NCBI GenBank assembly: GCA_017454585.1
Contig: JAFTCU010000300.1
Coordinates: 1-26,793 of the forward strand
Reading direction: 5' to 3'
DNA from: Thermoguttaceae bacterium
GTDB taxonomy: Bacteria; Planctomycetota; Planctomycetia; Pirellulales; Thermoguttaceae
Length of the DNA stretch: 26,793 bases
In this document: one piece after another, positions 1-6,501 of the stretch
Layout: each line of letters starts with the position of its first letter
Numbering within the stretch: the stretch's first letter is position 1
Position numbers and translations under genes: made by a program
The notes under the pieces: generated by a model
What the model saw: the letters and a program-made list of their open reading frames with translations, nothing else
What the model was told of the DNA's origin: nothing
The model's database searches: none

Positions 1-1
1 G

Positions 2-289
2 CTTTTGGCCTACATCACGAGCGACCCGATCGTGGCGGTTTGCCTCGAGGGGCGGGAAGTCGTCGCGACCGTCCGCAAAATGGTCGGCGCCACGAAAGGC
101 TGGCTGGCCGAGCCGGGAACGATCCGGGGCGACTTTTCCCTCAGCGGGCAGAAAAACCTGATCCACGCCTCCGACTCCCTGAAATCGGCCAAACGTGAGA
201 TCGCGATCTTCTTCAAGCCGAAGGAATTGATTCAGTGGAAGACCAGCGACGCCCAGTACCGGCTTTCCCCGAGCGAGATGGAGGAGTAA
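2..289 (+). CDS. ndk: Nucleoside diphosphate kinase, C-terminal part (5' end outside window)
   Basis: NDK moves the gamma phosphate of ATP to nucleoside diphosphates through a phosphohistidine. The visible 95 residues carry the C-terminal hallmarks: GTIRGDFSLS, the active-site stretch NLIHASDS with the catalytic His, and SAKREIAIFF. The reading frame is open to the left edge, so the true start lies outside. The TTG near position 5 falls inside the conserved fold and is not the start. The protein ends SPSEMEE with a TAA stop, and the tail has the length usual for the roughly 150-residue bacterial enzyme. A strong terminator follows about 20 bases after the stop, so ndk is the last gene of its transcript. 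Family call is very safe. Confidence 0.93.
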   Translation, partial: LLAYITSDPIVAVCLEGREVVATVRKMVGATKGWLAEPGTIRGDFSLSGQKNLIHASDSLKSAKREIAIFFKPKELIQWKTSDAQYRLSPSEMEE

Positions 290-308
290 CGCTCCGGGCC
301 TGAACCCG

Positions 309-347
309 ATCAGGAAGCACGATCACACGCCGTGTTTCCTGATTTTT
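309..347 (+). terminator. Rho-independent terminator after ndk
   Basis: The arms ATCAGGAAGCACG (309-321) and CGTGTTTCCTGAT (331-343) pair over 13 positions with one G-T wobble. The loop is 9 bases, and the 3' arm runs straight into a T tract. It lies 20 bases after the ndk stop and separates ndk from the next promoter. Confidence 0.9.
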
Positions 348-391
348 TATGGATTTATTGAAGTTTCTTGAATTTTTCTCGTTTTTTTTTC

Positions 392-419
392 TTGTGTTTT
401 GGAAAAATCGGTCTATAAT
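392..419 (+). promoter_or_regulatory. Sigma-70-like promoter for the PEP-CTERM gene
   Basis: TTGTGT (392-397) and a perfect TATAAT (414-419) are separated by 16 bases in an AT-rich stretch. A second TATAAT lies at 424-429. Transcription would begin near 426 and leave a leader of about 50 bases before the ATG at 476. This placement also argues against the in-frame GTG at 443 as start, because it would leave under 20 bases of leader and has no ribosome binding site. Confidence 0.6.
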
Positions 420-475
420 TAATTATAATGAAATGATTTTTTGTGGAAAACTTTCCGAAAAGGTTTAAGATTAAA

Positions 476-3001
476 ATGTTCGTGCGTCAGCCCGTTTTTC
501 ACGTTTTGCTTTTGTGTTTGGCTTTGTTTGGCGGAACGTCCATTTTTGCGGCGGAGTACAACTGGTCCGGAGGCGAGGGGAACTGGTCCGGTTGGACAGA
601 CTGGGTGAACGGGACCGGGAATAACGCCAACATTAATTCCGGACCGTTCACGCTCGATACGGCAGTCACCGCGCAGAATGTCGTTTTGAAAAACAATACG
701 ACGCTGAATATTAACGCGAATCTGGCCGGGCGGTTTCTTAACCTGACTGCCAGCGCCACACCGACGGCGAACATTCAGGGCGGCACAAACACGCTCACTT
801 TTCTGCACGTTTCAAATGGTAATAGCCTGACGAATTGCCCGACGCTGACGATCACAGGCGGTTCCACGACGATCAATTCCACGGCCAGCAGCCGAACCGA
901 CGCACTGATTTTCGGTTACAACGGAAATACTTACGGCAAAGGTTCCATGAGCGGTGGCTCCTTAACTCTTTTGAATACTTCCCAGTTCATTCTTGGATTG
1001 AATGCTAATTCTCAGGGAAATTTTGACTTTTCAGGCGGGACGATTTCGGTGAACAACACACTGGGTATTGGTTCAAACGGAATTGGAACGTTCACGATGA
1101 GTCAGGCCGATTCCACGGTTCCCGCCAGTTTGGAGGCCGCCTATATTACGATCGGCTCCGGGGCTGGTTCCAATGGAACGTTCAACTACTCCGGCGGAAC
1201 GATCTCCACCCAGAATCTTACCGTTGGCCTGAACGGAACCGGGAAACTGAACGTCACCGGTGGCTCGCTCTCGATCACCGAGGCCATGAATTTGAAAGTG
1301 GGAGCGAATGGAACGATCGAAGTCTCCGGCGGCGAACTGCTCTTCCCGGCGGGGCTGGTGGCTGGTTCGGACACGTTCGCAGGGACGGTCAAAGTTTCTG
1401 GTGGAACGCTCACCCCGGCGTCCCTCGTCGTTGGGAAGACCAAGGCGGGCTCCTTGACGATTTCCGGCGGAACGCTCAACGCGAATACCGGGGACTCGTA
1501 TTTCGGGACCGGCGCCAACGCGGCGCTTGCGATGACTGGCGGAACGTTCGACGCGACGGGGAAAACCATTGCGTTTTCACCTGAGTTTGGGGGGACCGCA
1601 GGCGTTCAGAACACGTTGAACCTTTCCGGTTCCACGTCCGAGATCAAAGCGGCCAAACTCTTTTTGAGTGACACAGTCGGGGCCAACGCCACCATGACGA
1701 TGACCGACGGGAAAATCACCTGCGCCAATCAGTTTATGGTCGGTCGGCATGGAAACGCGACGGCCACCCAGAGCGGCGGAACAATCAACGGCGGCAGTTT
1801 GTTCGTCGTGGCGTCTTTTGAGGCTTCCATCGCTTCGCTGACTCTTTCCGGCACGGCCGCGGATACGGCCACAACCTGGTACATCGGAAACTTCGGCGAC
1901 GCGACGCTCAAGCTCGAAAACATCACCTCAGACGCCTCGGTCAAAAACGTTTCCGGAACGAATTTCATCGTTGGAGTGGAAGCGGGTTCCAACGGAAAAG
2001 TCGAAATGGGCAGCGGCGTGATCGAGGTCTCAAACCTTTACCTGGGTTTAGCCCAGGCCTCCTACGGGACGGGTGCCGCCAAAGGCTCGTTCCAGCTCAC
2101 CGGCGGCAAGTTGAACGTCACGAACAAAATCTCTCTGGGGGAACGCTACACGATCAACGGCGCGACAGAATACAAATCCGAGGGCTCGATGACGATTTCC
2201 GGCGGAACCGTAACGACTCCGTCTATTACGGTCGCCAATGCGGAAAAAAGCGTTGGGACGGTGACGGTTTCCGGCGGAACGCTTAAGGGTACAACGACGT
2301 TTAACATTGGCAACGCGGCAAATAGTACCGGAACGGTGTCGGTTTCCGGCGGTTCGTTGACGACCGGGACATTCAACGCCGGCAACGCAGCAAATAGTAC
2401 CGGTACGGTGACGGTTTCCAACGGCGAGATCAATGCGACCACTTTTGTAGTAGGGACGAATGGAAACGGCACACTCAACATGACCGGCGGCTCCATCAAC
2501 GCGACGGGAGAGTTTATTCTCGGAAGATTCTCAGGTTCCACAGGCGTGGGGCTGATCGACGGCGGTTCCGTGAAAGTCGGCTCAAACCTGATCCTTGCTT
2601 CAGCCGATACGACGTCCACCGCTTCCCTGACGCTCACGAGCGGGACCATCGACGCGACGGGGCAGAGTCTTTACGTCGCGAACTCCGGCAACGGAACGCT
2701 GACTCTCAACGGGACGGGCACGCTGAAAGCCTCCCAAATCACGTTGAGCCATTACGTGGGGGCACAGGGCACTCTTAACATTCAGGGCGGCGAGTCCACC
2801 ATCACGGCCGGAACGCTGAAAAGCTGGGGAATGTCGAATACGACCAGCGCGGTGAACTTCATTGTGACGGAAACCGGGTACAATACGCTGAACCTGACGA
2901 ATCTCCAGCTCGGCTCGGAAACGGTCAGCCTCAACGACTCGATCACGATCGACGCGGACATTACCGGCTGCGTGGTGCTTCCCGGCCAGCTGACGCTTTG
3001 A
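476..3001 (+). CDS. PEP-CTERM autotransporter-like repeat protein, N-terminal part up to an in-frame TGA
   Basis: This is a secreted, repeat-built surface protein. A signal peptide is visible (FVRQP, then a hydrophobic core and a cleavage site near FAA/EYNW, about residue 26). After it come some 800 residues of short Gly/Thr/Ser/Asn-rich strands built on a recurring V-S-G-G-T-L theme, as in autotransporter-associated beta-helix repeats. The ATG at 476 is chosen because AAAAGG lies upstream and the signal peptide begins there; the GTG at 443 has no such support. The frame stops at TGA 2999-3001 (codon 842), then continues open for 162 more codons and ends in a PEP-CTERM sorting tail. The two parts are therefore one gene split by a nonsense codon. 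If no read-through occurs, the product lacks its sorting signal and would be released rather than anchored. Repeat proteins of this kind tend to vary quickly, so partner and ligand cannot be named. Confidence 0.8.
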   Translation: MFVRQPVFHVLLLCLALFGGTSIFAAEYNWSGGEGNWSGWTDWVNGTGNNANINSGPFTLDTAVTAQNVVLKNNTTLNINANLAGRFLNLTASATPTANIQGGTNTLTFLHVSNGNSLTNCPTLTITGGSTTINSTASSRTDALIFGYNGNTYGKGSMSGGSLTLLNTSQFILGLNANSQGNFDFSGGTISVNNTLGIGSNGIGTFTMSQADSTVPASLEAAYITIGSGAGSNGTFNYSGGTISTQNLTVGLNGTGKLNVTGGSLSITEAMNLKVGANGTIEVSGGELLFPAGLVAGSDTFAGTVKVSGGTLTPASLVVGKTKAGSLTISGGTLNANTGDSYFGTGANAALAMTGGTFDATGKTIAFSPEFGGTAGVQNTLNLSGSTSEIKAAKLFLSDTVGANATMTMTDGKITCANQFMVGRHGNATATQSGGTINGGSLFVVASFEASIASLTLSGTAADTATTWYIGNFGDATLKLENITSDASVKNVSGTNFIVGVEAGSNGKVEMGSGVIEVSNLYLGLAQASYGTGAAKGSFQLTGGKLNVTNKISLGERYTINGATEYKSEGSMTISGGTVTTPSITVANAEKSVGTVTVSGGTLKGTTTFNIGNAANSTGTVSVSGGSLTTGTFNAGNAANSTGTVTVSNGEINATTFVVGTNGNGTLNMTGGSINATGEFILGRFSGSTGVGLIDGGSVKVGSNLILASADTTSTASLTLTSGTIDATGQSLYVANSGNGTLTLNGTGTLKASQITLSHYVGAQGTLNIQGGESTITAGTLKSWGMSNTTSAVNFIVTETGYNTLNLTNLQLGSETVSLNDSITIDADITGCVVLPGQLTL
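2300..2443 (+). repeat. Tandem 72-bp (24-residue) repeat unit inside the PEP-CTERM gene
   Basis: The segment from 2300 recurs 72 bases later from 2372. The protein reads F-N-I-G-N-A-A-N-S-T-G-T-V and then F-N-A-G-N-A-A-N-S-T-G-T-V. Stretches such as GCAAATAGTACCGG are identical at DNA level, whereas most other repeats of this protein are diverged in sequence. This points to a young in-frame duplication. Confidence 0.75.
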
Positions 3002-3490
3002 GACGCTTCCGGCACGTTTTCGCTTCCGGGTGTGACGCTCGCTTCCAAAAATTTCATTTACTTCCAGGACCCGGAGATCGTTGACAAAACCGTGGTGGTG
3101 AATCTGACGGACGATCCGACCTACGGCCAGTGCGGGATCGTCCCGCTTTCGATCGTCTCTGAGGACGACATTGATAAACTCTACATCGGTACGAACCTGA
3201 CGGACGAGGAAGACCTGAATGCGTTCGCGAGCTGGCTCGGAACGAAAACGGGCGAAACGTTCGGCGTGGAAAACGGTACGCTCTTCCTGAGCAAATCGCT
3301 GACGCCCGCCGAAAATTTCCTCTGGGATTTCAGCGACTACACGCTGGCGTCGGTTTCCGCGACCGGTTTTGCAGCGACTCCTGAAGGGCTGAACGTTCCG
3401 GAACCCGCTGCGTGGGTTTTATTCCTGATGGGCCTCGCGGGGCTTTGCCTGAAAAAATCGTACGTTGGGAAAATCGGGAAAGTCGAGTGA
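3002..3490 (+). CDS. C-terminal continuation of the PEP-CTERM protein (fragment after the TGA)
   Basis: The frame directly continues that of the gene before it, and the codons right after the TGA (D-A-S-G-T-F-S-L-P-G) already look like coding sequence. A gene caller would probably start at GTG 3032, but I see no ribosome binding site there. The end carries a classic PEP-CTERM tail: the VPEPA motif, a hydrophobic segment (WVLFLMGLAGLCL) and a basic end (KKSYVGK). In known systems this tail is recognised by an exosortase and leads to cell-surface sorting. No exosortase gene lies in the window. The fragment alone has no signal peptide, so it would not reach the envelope unless made as part of the full 1004-residue protein. 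It could be a pseudogene end, a read-through product, or the result of a sequence error at 2999-3001. Confidence 0.7.
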   Translation, partial: DASGTFSLPGVTLASKNFIYFQDPEIVDKTVVVNLTDDPTYGQCGIVPLSIVSEDDIDKLYIGTNLTDEEDLNAFASWLGTKTGETFGVENGTLFLSKSLTPAENFLWDFSDYTLASVSATGFAATPEGLNVPEPAAWVLFLMGLAGLCLKKSYVGKIGKVE

Positions 3491-3523
3491 ACAAGCCGGT
3501 CCTTTCGTTTGTTTTGAATTTTT

Positions 3524-4477
3524 ATGTACACGATCCTCCTTTTTTTCAGCCTGTTTCTGTCCGCGGACGGTGAGACGCAGTCCGTTTACCTGAATCTGCG
3601 GGACCAGATCGCGCCGTCGCTCGTGCGTCTGGAAACTTCCGGCGGGGATGAAATGGTGGGTGAGGCGAACGCCCTGACCGAAATCACCGGGCTGATCGTC
3701 ACGCCGGACGGTTACGTCTTTTCCAGCGCCGTCGGTTTTGCGCACCACCCCGACGCGGTGATCGCGGTCCTTCCCGACGGCCAGCACGCGAAGGCGGAAA
3801 TCGTTTCGACGGATTTCGGGCGGAAAATCACGCTTCTGAAAATCGAACCACCGGAGGGGAAAACGTTTCCCGTGCCGACCCCCGCAAAAGTGGAACCGGC
3901 GCGGGTCGGTCAGCAGGTTTTGGCGCTCGGGCGAATCCTGAATCCGGACGTTCCGACGCTTACGACGGGGATCCTCAGCGGAAAACGCCGTCAGAACGGA
4001 CTGGCGATCCAGACTGACGCGCACGTCTCGCCGAGCAATTACGGCGGCCCGCTCGTGAATCTCGGCGGCGAGGTTTTGGGAATTTTGACCCCATTCGGGA
4101 TGGGGCCGAACGAACTGATGACCGGCGTGGACCTTTATGATTCCGGGATCGGTTTCGCCATTCCGCTCGAGGATCTGCTGGCGCTTCTGCCGCGGATGAA
4201 GGAGCAGAAGGAACTGAAACCCACGGCGAAAATGGGGATCACGTTCGATAATCCGTCGCCGATTCTGGCCGGGACGAAGATCCTTTACGTCAAGCCCGAC
4301 TCTCCGGCCGAGAAGGCGGGGGTCAAGGAAGGGGACGTGGTCACGCATGCGGACGGCGTTCCAGTGACGCGCGCCGCGGAGATCCTCTGGCAAAACGCGA
4401 AACACTACGAGGGCGAAAAGGTCAAACTCACGCTGAAGCGCGGCGAGGAAACGATCCAGGCCGAGCTTGAGCTTTGA
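3524..4477 (+). CDS. Exported HtrA/DegP-like protein with PDZ domain, catalytic residues missing
   Basis: The 317-residue protein begins with a short hydrophobic leader (YTILLFFSLFLSA). A trypsin-like fold of the HtrA type follows (about 25-205) and then one PDZ domain (about 228-317, with DSPAEKAGVKEGDVV). The fold is clear from TPDGYVFSS, VLPDGQHAKAEIVSTD and SNYGGPLVN. Aligned by eye to active HtrA proteins, the His of TNNHV is Val70, the Asp of TDLALLKI is Lys101, and the Ser of GNSGGPL is Tyr173. All three members of the triad are thus replaced while the scaffold is kept. The likely role is peptide or protein binding in the envelope rather than cleavage. The gene starts 33 bases after the PEP-CTERM fragment on the same strand and may share its transcript. 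The leader has no basic residue in its N-region, so secretion is likely but not certain. The stop is TGA. Confidence 0.8.
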   Translation: MYTILLFFSLFLSADGETQSVYLNLRDQIAPSLVRLETSGGDEMVGEANALTEITGLIVTPDGYVFSSAVGFAHHPDAVIAVLPDGQHAKAEIVSTDFGRKITLLKIEPPEGKTFPVPTPAKVEPARVGQQVLALGRILNPDVPTLTTGILSGKRRQNGLAIQTDAHVSPSNYGGPLVNLGGEVLGILTPFGMGPNELMTGVDLYDSGIGFAIPLEDLLALLPRMKEQKELKPTAKMGITFDNPSPILAGTKILYVKPDSPAEKAGVKEGDVVTHADGVPVTRAAEILWQNAKHYEGEKVKLTLKRGEETIQAELEL

Positions 4478-4909
4478 GCCTTAAAAAAGGGACGCGCCTT
4501 CAAACTCAGAACGTTCCCCGCCTCAGGATTTCATTTAAACACGGATTTCCACGGATTAAATGGATCAAAAGGATTTTTTCGGGAAAGAATTTTCGCTTTT
4601 CTTCTTTAAAAATCCGTGAAAATCCTTTTAATCCGGGAAATCCGTGTTTAAATCTCGTGTTGAAGCGGGACTGGTTTGGTCTTTAGCAAAATCGCCTTTC
4701 TGTCTGCACACCTGGCCCGGCTCGGGAGTTGATTCAGCCGGTGCGGCCCGGCCTTTCCGGTCTGTAAAAATGCGTAGAATGCGCGGTCTTTTTCTAACGT
4801 ACGTCTTACGTAAAAGGAAAACGGTAGGAATTCCGATGATTAAGGGCGGAAGGTGGTCTTTGGGACCGCCTGATTCGCTTTGAATTAAAAAGAATTTCCC
4901 GTTGAAAAA
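4478..4909. other. Gene-free stretch with an inverted repeat
   Basis: These 432 bases hold no ORF that I can support. The reading frames in 4474-4883 are low-complexity translations of the inverted repeat or have no recognisable features. Apart from the repeat at 4533-4653 I see no clear promoter or terminator before the phosphotransferase gene. Confidence 0.6.
4533..4653. repeat. Large imperfect inverted repeat built from ACGGATTT modules
   Basis: The outer arms ATTTAAACACGGATTTCC (4533-4550) and its exact complement (4636-4653) are perfect for 18 bases. Inward, both arms continue with related CGGATTAAA and AAAAGGATTTT pieces, and the turn lies near 4580-4604. Each arm contains near-direct copies of ACGGATT. 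Repeats of this kind are, as far as I recall, scattered between genes in planctomycete and verrucomicrobial genomes. It may act as a REP-like element or as a transcript end after the HtrA-like gene, although there is no T tract. Confidence 0.8.
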
Positions 4910-6040
4910 ATGCCTGAACCGAACCGCAGCCATCTTGACGTCCTTTGCAGCTACCACGACGATTACGTCGCTCTGGGGGCGGAATTTCTTGGAAATGCCG
5001 GGGGGTTCAGCGGGGCAAGTTTCTGGAAAGTTTACGGTAAAAAAGGGACTTTCTGCCTGCGTCGCTGGGCGAGAAATTATCCAACACAGGAACGGCTTCA
5101 ATTCATTCACGCAGTGCAGTGGCACGTACGGATGGAAGGTTTCAGCGGCTTTCCAATGCCGGTCGAGACGCTGGAAGGAACGACCTACGTTCAGGAAGAC
5201 GGTTTTTTCTGGCAGTTGGAACCGTGGATGGAAGGGAAAGCGGATTTCCGTAAAAGTCCGAACACGAACAGACTCGTGAGTGCCATGACCTCGCTGGCAG
5301 AGTTCCACAACGCGACGAAGTCGTTCCCTGTTTTGAAGGAAAAGGGAACCTCCCCGCTTTTGCTCGAACATGAAAAAACGCTGCTTCGGTGGACGGACAG
5401 CCGGCTGGCGGAACTTGAAGATCGCGTACGTTTGTACGGGGTAGCCGGTTCTGAACTTTTCCAGGATGTAACGTTCATTTCTGGTCTTTCGGATTCGGAT
5501 GGTCCAGCGGGAACAACGGGTTGGCGGATCGGAAATGAAGTAACGATCCCCTGCAAAATGTCGATGAAAACCCAATCACGCCTTCAAAACGCTGCACTGC
5601 GTATTTTACCGCGTGTGCGTGAATTGCGCCGCCCGGTACTCACACAGGTCGTTCGGGTGGGCAACCAGTCGATGCGTCTTCAGCCGTGCCTTTATGACAT
5701 TCATTTGGAGCACCTTTTTTTCGAACGTGACCGTTTTACCGGCTTCATTGATTTCGGGTCACTCGGGAATGATAATGCGTCGGTGGACATCGCACGAATG
5801 CTTAGTGCCTTGACCGGGTCGCAGGCGAAGCATTGGCTTACGGGTCTTACGGCTTACCAGTCGGTTCGTCCGCTTCGTCCGGAAGAACTCCTGGCGGTAC
5901 AGGTGATTCGCCGCAGTACCGTTCTTTCGATGGCGATTCGATGGATTGAGTACATTTTTACGCAAAATAATCCCGTGAAATGCTCGACTCATCTGGTTCG
6001 GCGACTGGAACGTTTGGCGGACATATTGGAAAGACTGTAA
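4910..6040 (+). CDS. APH/choline-kinase-fold phosphotransferase with variant catalytic loop
   Basis: A 376-residue cytoplasmic protein of the aminoglycoside phosphotransferase/choline kinase superfamily. It has a Gly-rich N-lobe loop (GNAGGFSGASFW, about 28-39), a basic strand (FCLRRW), an acidic hinge region (WQLEPWMEG), a catalytic loop CLYDIHLEHLFF (about 260-271) and a metal-binding DFG at 281-283 (FIDFGSLGNDNASVDIAR). In the usual HGDxHxxN loop the Asp is kept (Asp263), but the leading His is Leu and the Asn is His268. From memory, related planctomycete proteins share the D-x-x-x-x-H form, so this may be a lineage trait and not decay. The substrate cannot be told: small alcohols, amino sugars and homoserine are used by relatives. 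There is no sign that it is a resistance gene. Start ATG 4910; the stop is TAA. A long gap separates it from its neighbours, so it probably has its own transcript. Confidence 0.8.
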   Translation: MPEPNRSHLDVLCSYHDDYVALGAEFLGNAGGFSGASFWKVYGKKGTFCLRRWARNYPTQERLQFIHAVQWHVRMEGFSGFPMPVETLEGTTYVQEDGFFWQLEPWMEGKADFRKSPNTNRLVSAMTSLAEFHNATKSFPVLKEKGTSPLLLEHEKTLLRWTDSRLAELEDRVRLYGVAGSELFQDVTFISGLSDSDGPAGTTGWRIGNEVTIPCKMSMKTQSRLQNAALRILPRVRELRRPVLTQVVRVGNQSMRLQPCLYDIHLEHLFFERDRFTGFIDFGSLGNDNASVDIARMLSALTGSQAKHWLTGLTAYQSVRPLRPEELLAVQVIRRSTVLSMAIRWIEYIFTQNNPVKCSTHLVRRLERLADILERL

Positions 6041-6167
6041 TCGAAATCATTGCTGGTTCGAACAGTAAACAGAACCTTCTGAATTGCGGAAAACCGCATT
6101 TTCCTATTTTATTACCCACAAGATATAGGGGCTCTAAAAATTTCTTTTCCAATATATGCCAAAACAC

Positions 6168-6195
6168 TTGCGTCTGAAGATTATTTCGCTATACT
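6168..6195 (+). promoter_or_regulatory. Sigma-70-like promoter ahead of the amidotransferase-fold gene
   Basis: TTGCGT (6168-6173) and TATACT (6190-6195) are spaced by 16 bases. The expected start near 6202 would give a leader of about 300 bases before the ATG at 6502. That is unusually long for this window and includes a small ORF. Confidence 0.55.
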
Positions 6196-6201
6196 CATTT
6201 C

Positions 6202-6395
6202 AGATTTGCACTTCTGGGCGGTTTTATACCGTTTGAAAGGAACCAGGTAAGCCTATAGCGTAGAAAAGTTTTAATAGTCCGCACAGCCGGGAACTCGTGA
6301 AAAAAAGTGACGGGTCGATTGGATAGACCTCCCCGCCGAAGAAGAAAAGGATGATACGAGGGCGTGTTTCCGCCGTTCTTTCCAGAGACACAAGG
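6202..6395 (+). other. Long untranslated leader of unknown role
   Basis: The transcribed stretch between the promoter and the small ORF has no long frame. It contains a self-complementary GGTTTTATACC (about 6220-6230) and a short GGTC/GACC stem (6313-6329). I cannot match it to a known riboswitch class, RNase P RNA, tmRNA or SRP RNA. Upstream, 6041-6167 holds nothing I can name. Confidence 0.35.
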
Positions 6396-6497
6396 ATGAG
6401 TCAAAAGAAAGTTCAGACGGAAGAAATGGGACTTGAAGGAACTGCAGGAGAAATCCTTGCCGTATGGGTGAACAAGCCTTTTATTCAGGAGGAATAA
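6396..6497 (+). CDS. Possible 33-residue small protein or leader peptide
   Basis: An ATG at 6396 opens a frame of 33 codons that ends in TAA at 6495-6497, only 4 bases before the ATG of the amidotransferase-fold gene. An in-frame ATG at 6351 would make it 48 residues. The codons resemble those of neighbouring genes, and the peptide ends WVNKPFIQEE. Its last codons contain the AGGAGG that serves the next gene, so ending of one frame and initiation of the next could be coupled. No family is recognised, there is no membrane segment, and the ribosome binding site is poor (AAGG directly before the ATG). Confidence 0.35.
   Translation: MSQKKVQTEEMGLEGTAGEILAVWVNKPFIQEE
6487..6493 (+). promoter_or_regulatory. 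Strong Shine-Dalgarno site inside the small ORF
   Basis: AGGAGGA ends 8 bases before ATG 6502. It fixes that start and overlaps the last codons of the 33-codon frame. Confidence 0.8.
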
Positions 6498-6501
6498 TTA
6501 G

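Noticed and set aside
5..7. TTG at 5 as the ndk start
   Set aside because: It lies inside the conserved NDK fold. The gene is cut by the window edge.
443..475. GTG at 443 as start of the PEP-CTERM gene
   Set aside because: No ribosome binding site, very close to the predicted transcript start, and the signal peptide fits better from ATG 476.
2999..3001. TGA as selenocysteine or a reassigned sense codon
   Set aside because: The HtrA-like, amidotransferase-fold, PPC and ATPase genes all end in TGA, so it is a normal stop. The protein is not of a selenoprotein family and I see no evident selenocysteine hairpin just downstream.
3419..4405. Long minus-strand reading frame opposite the HtrA-like gene
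   Set aside because: It is Arg/His-rich, has no family motifs, and lies opposite a gene with clear domain motifs. It is a shadow of codon bias.
6202..6395. Leader as tmRNA, RNase P RNA, SRP RNA or a known riboswitch
   Set aside because: None of the conserved cores that I know for these RNAs is present. Kept only as an unexplained leader.
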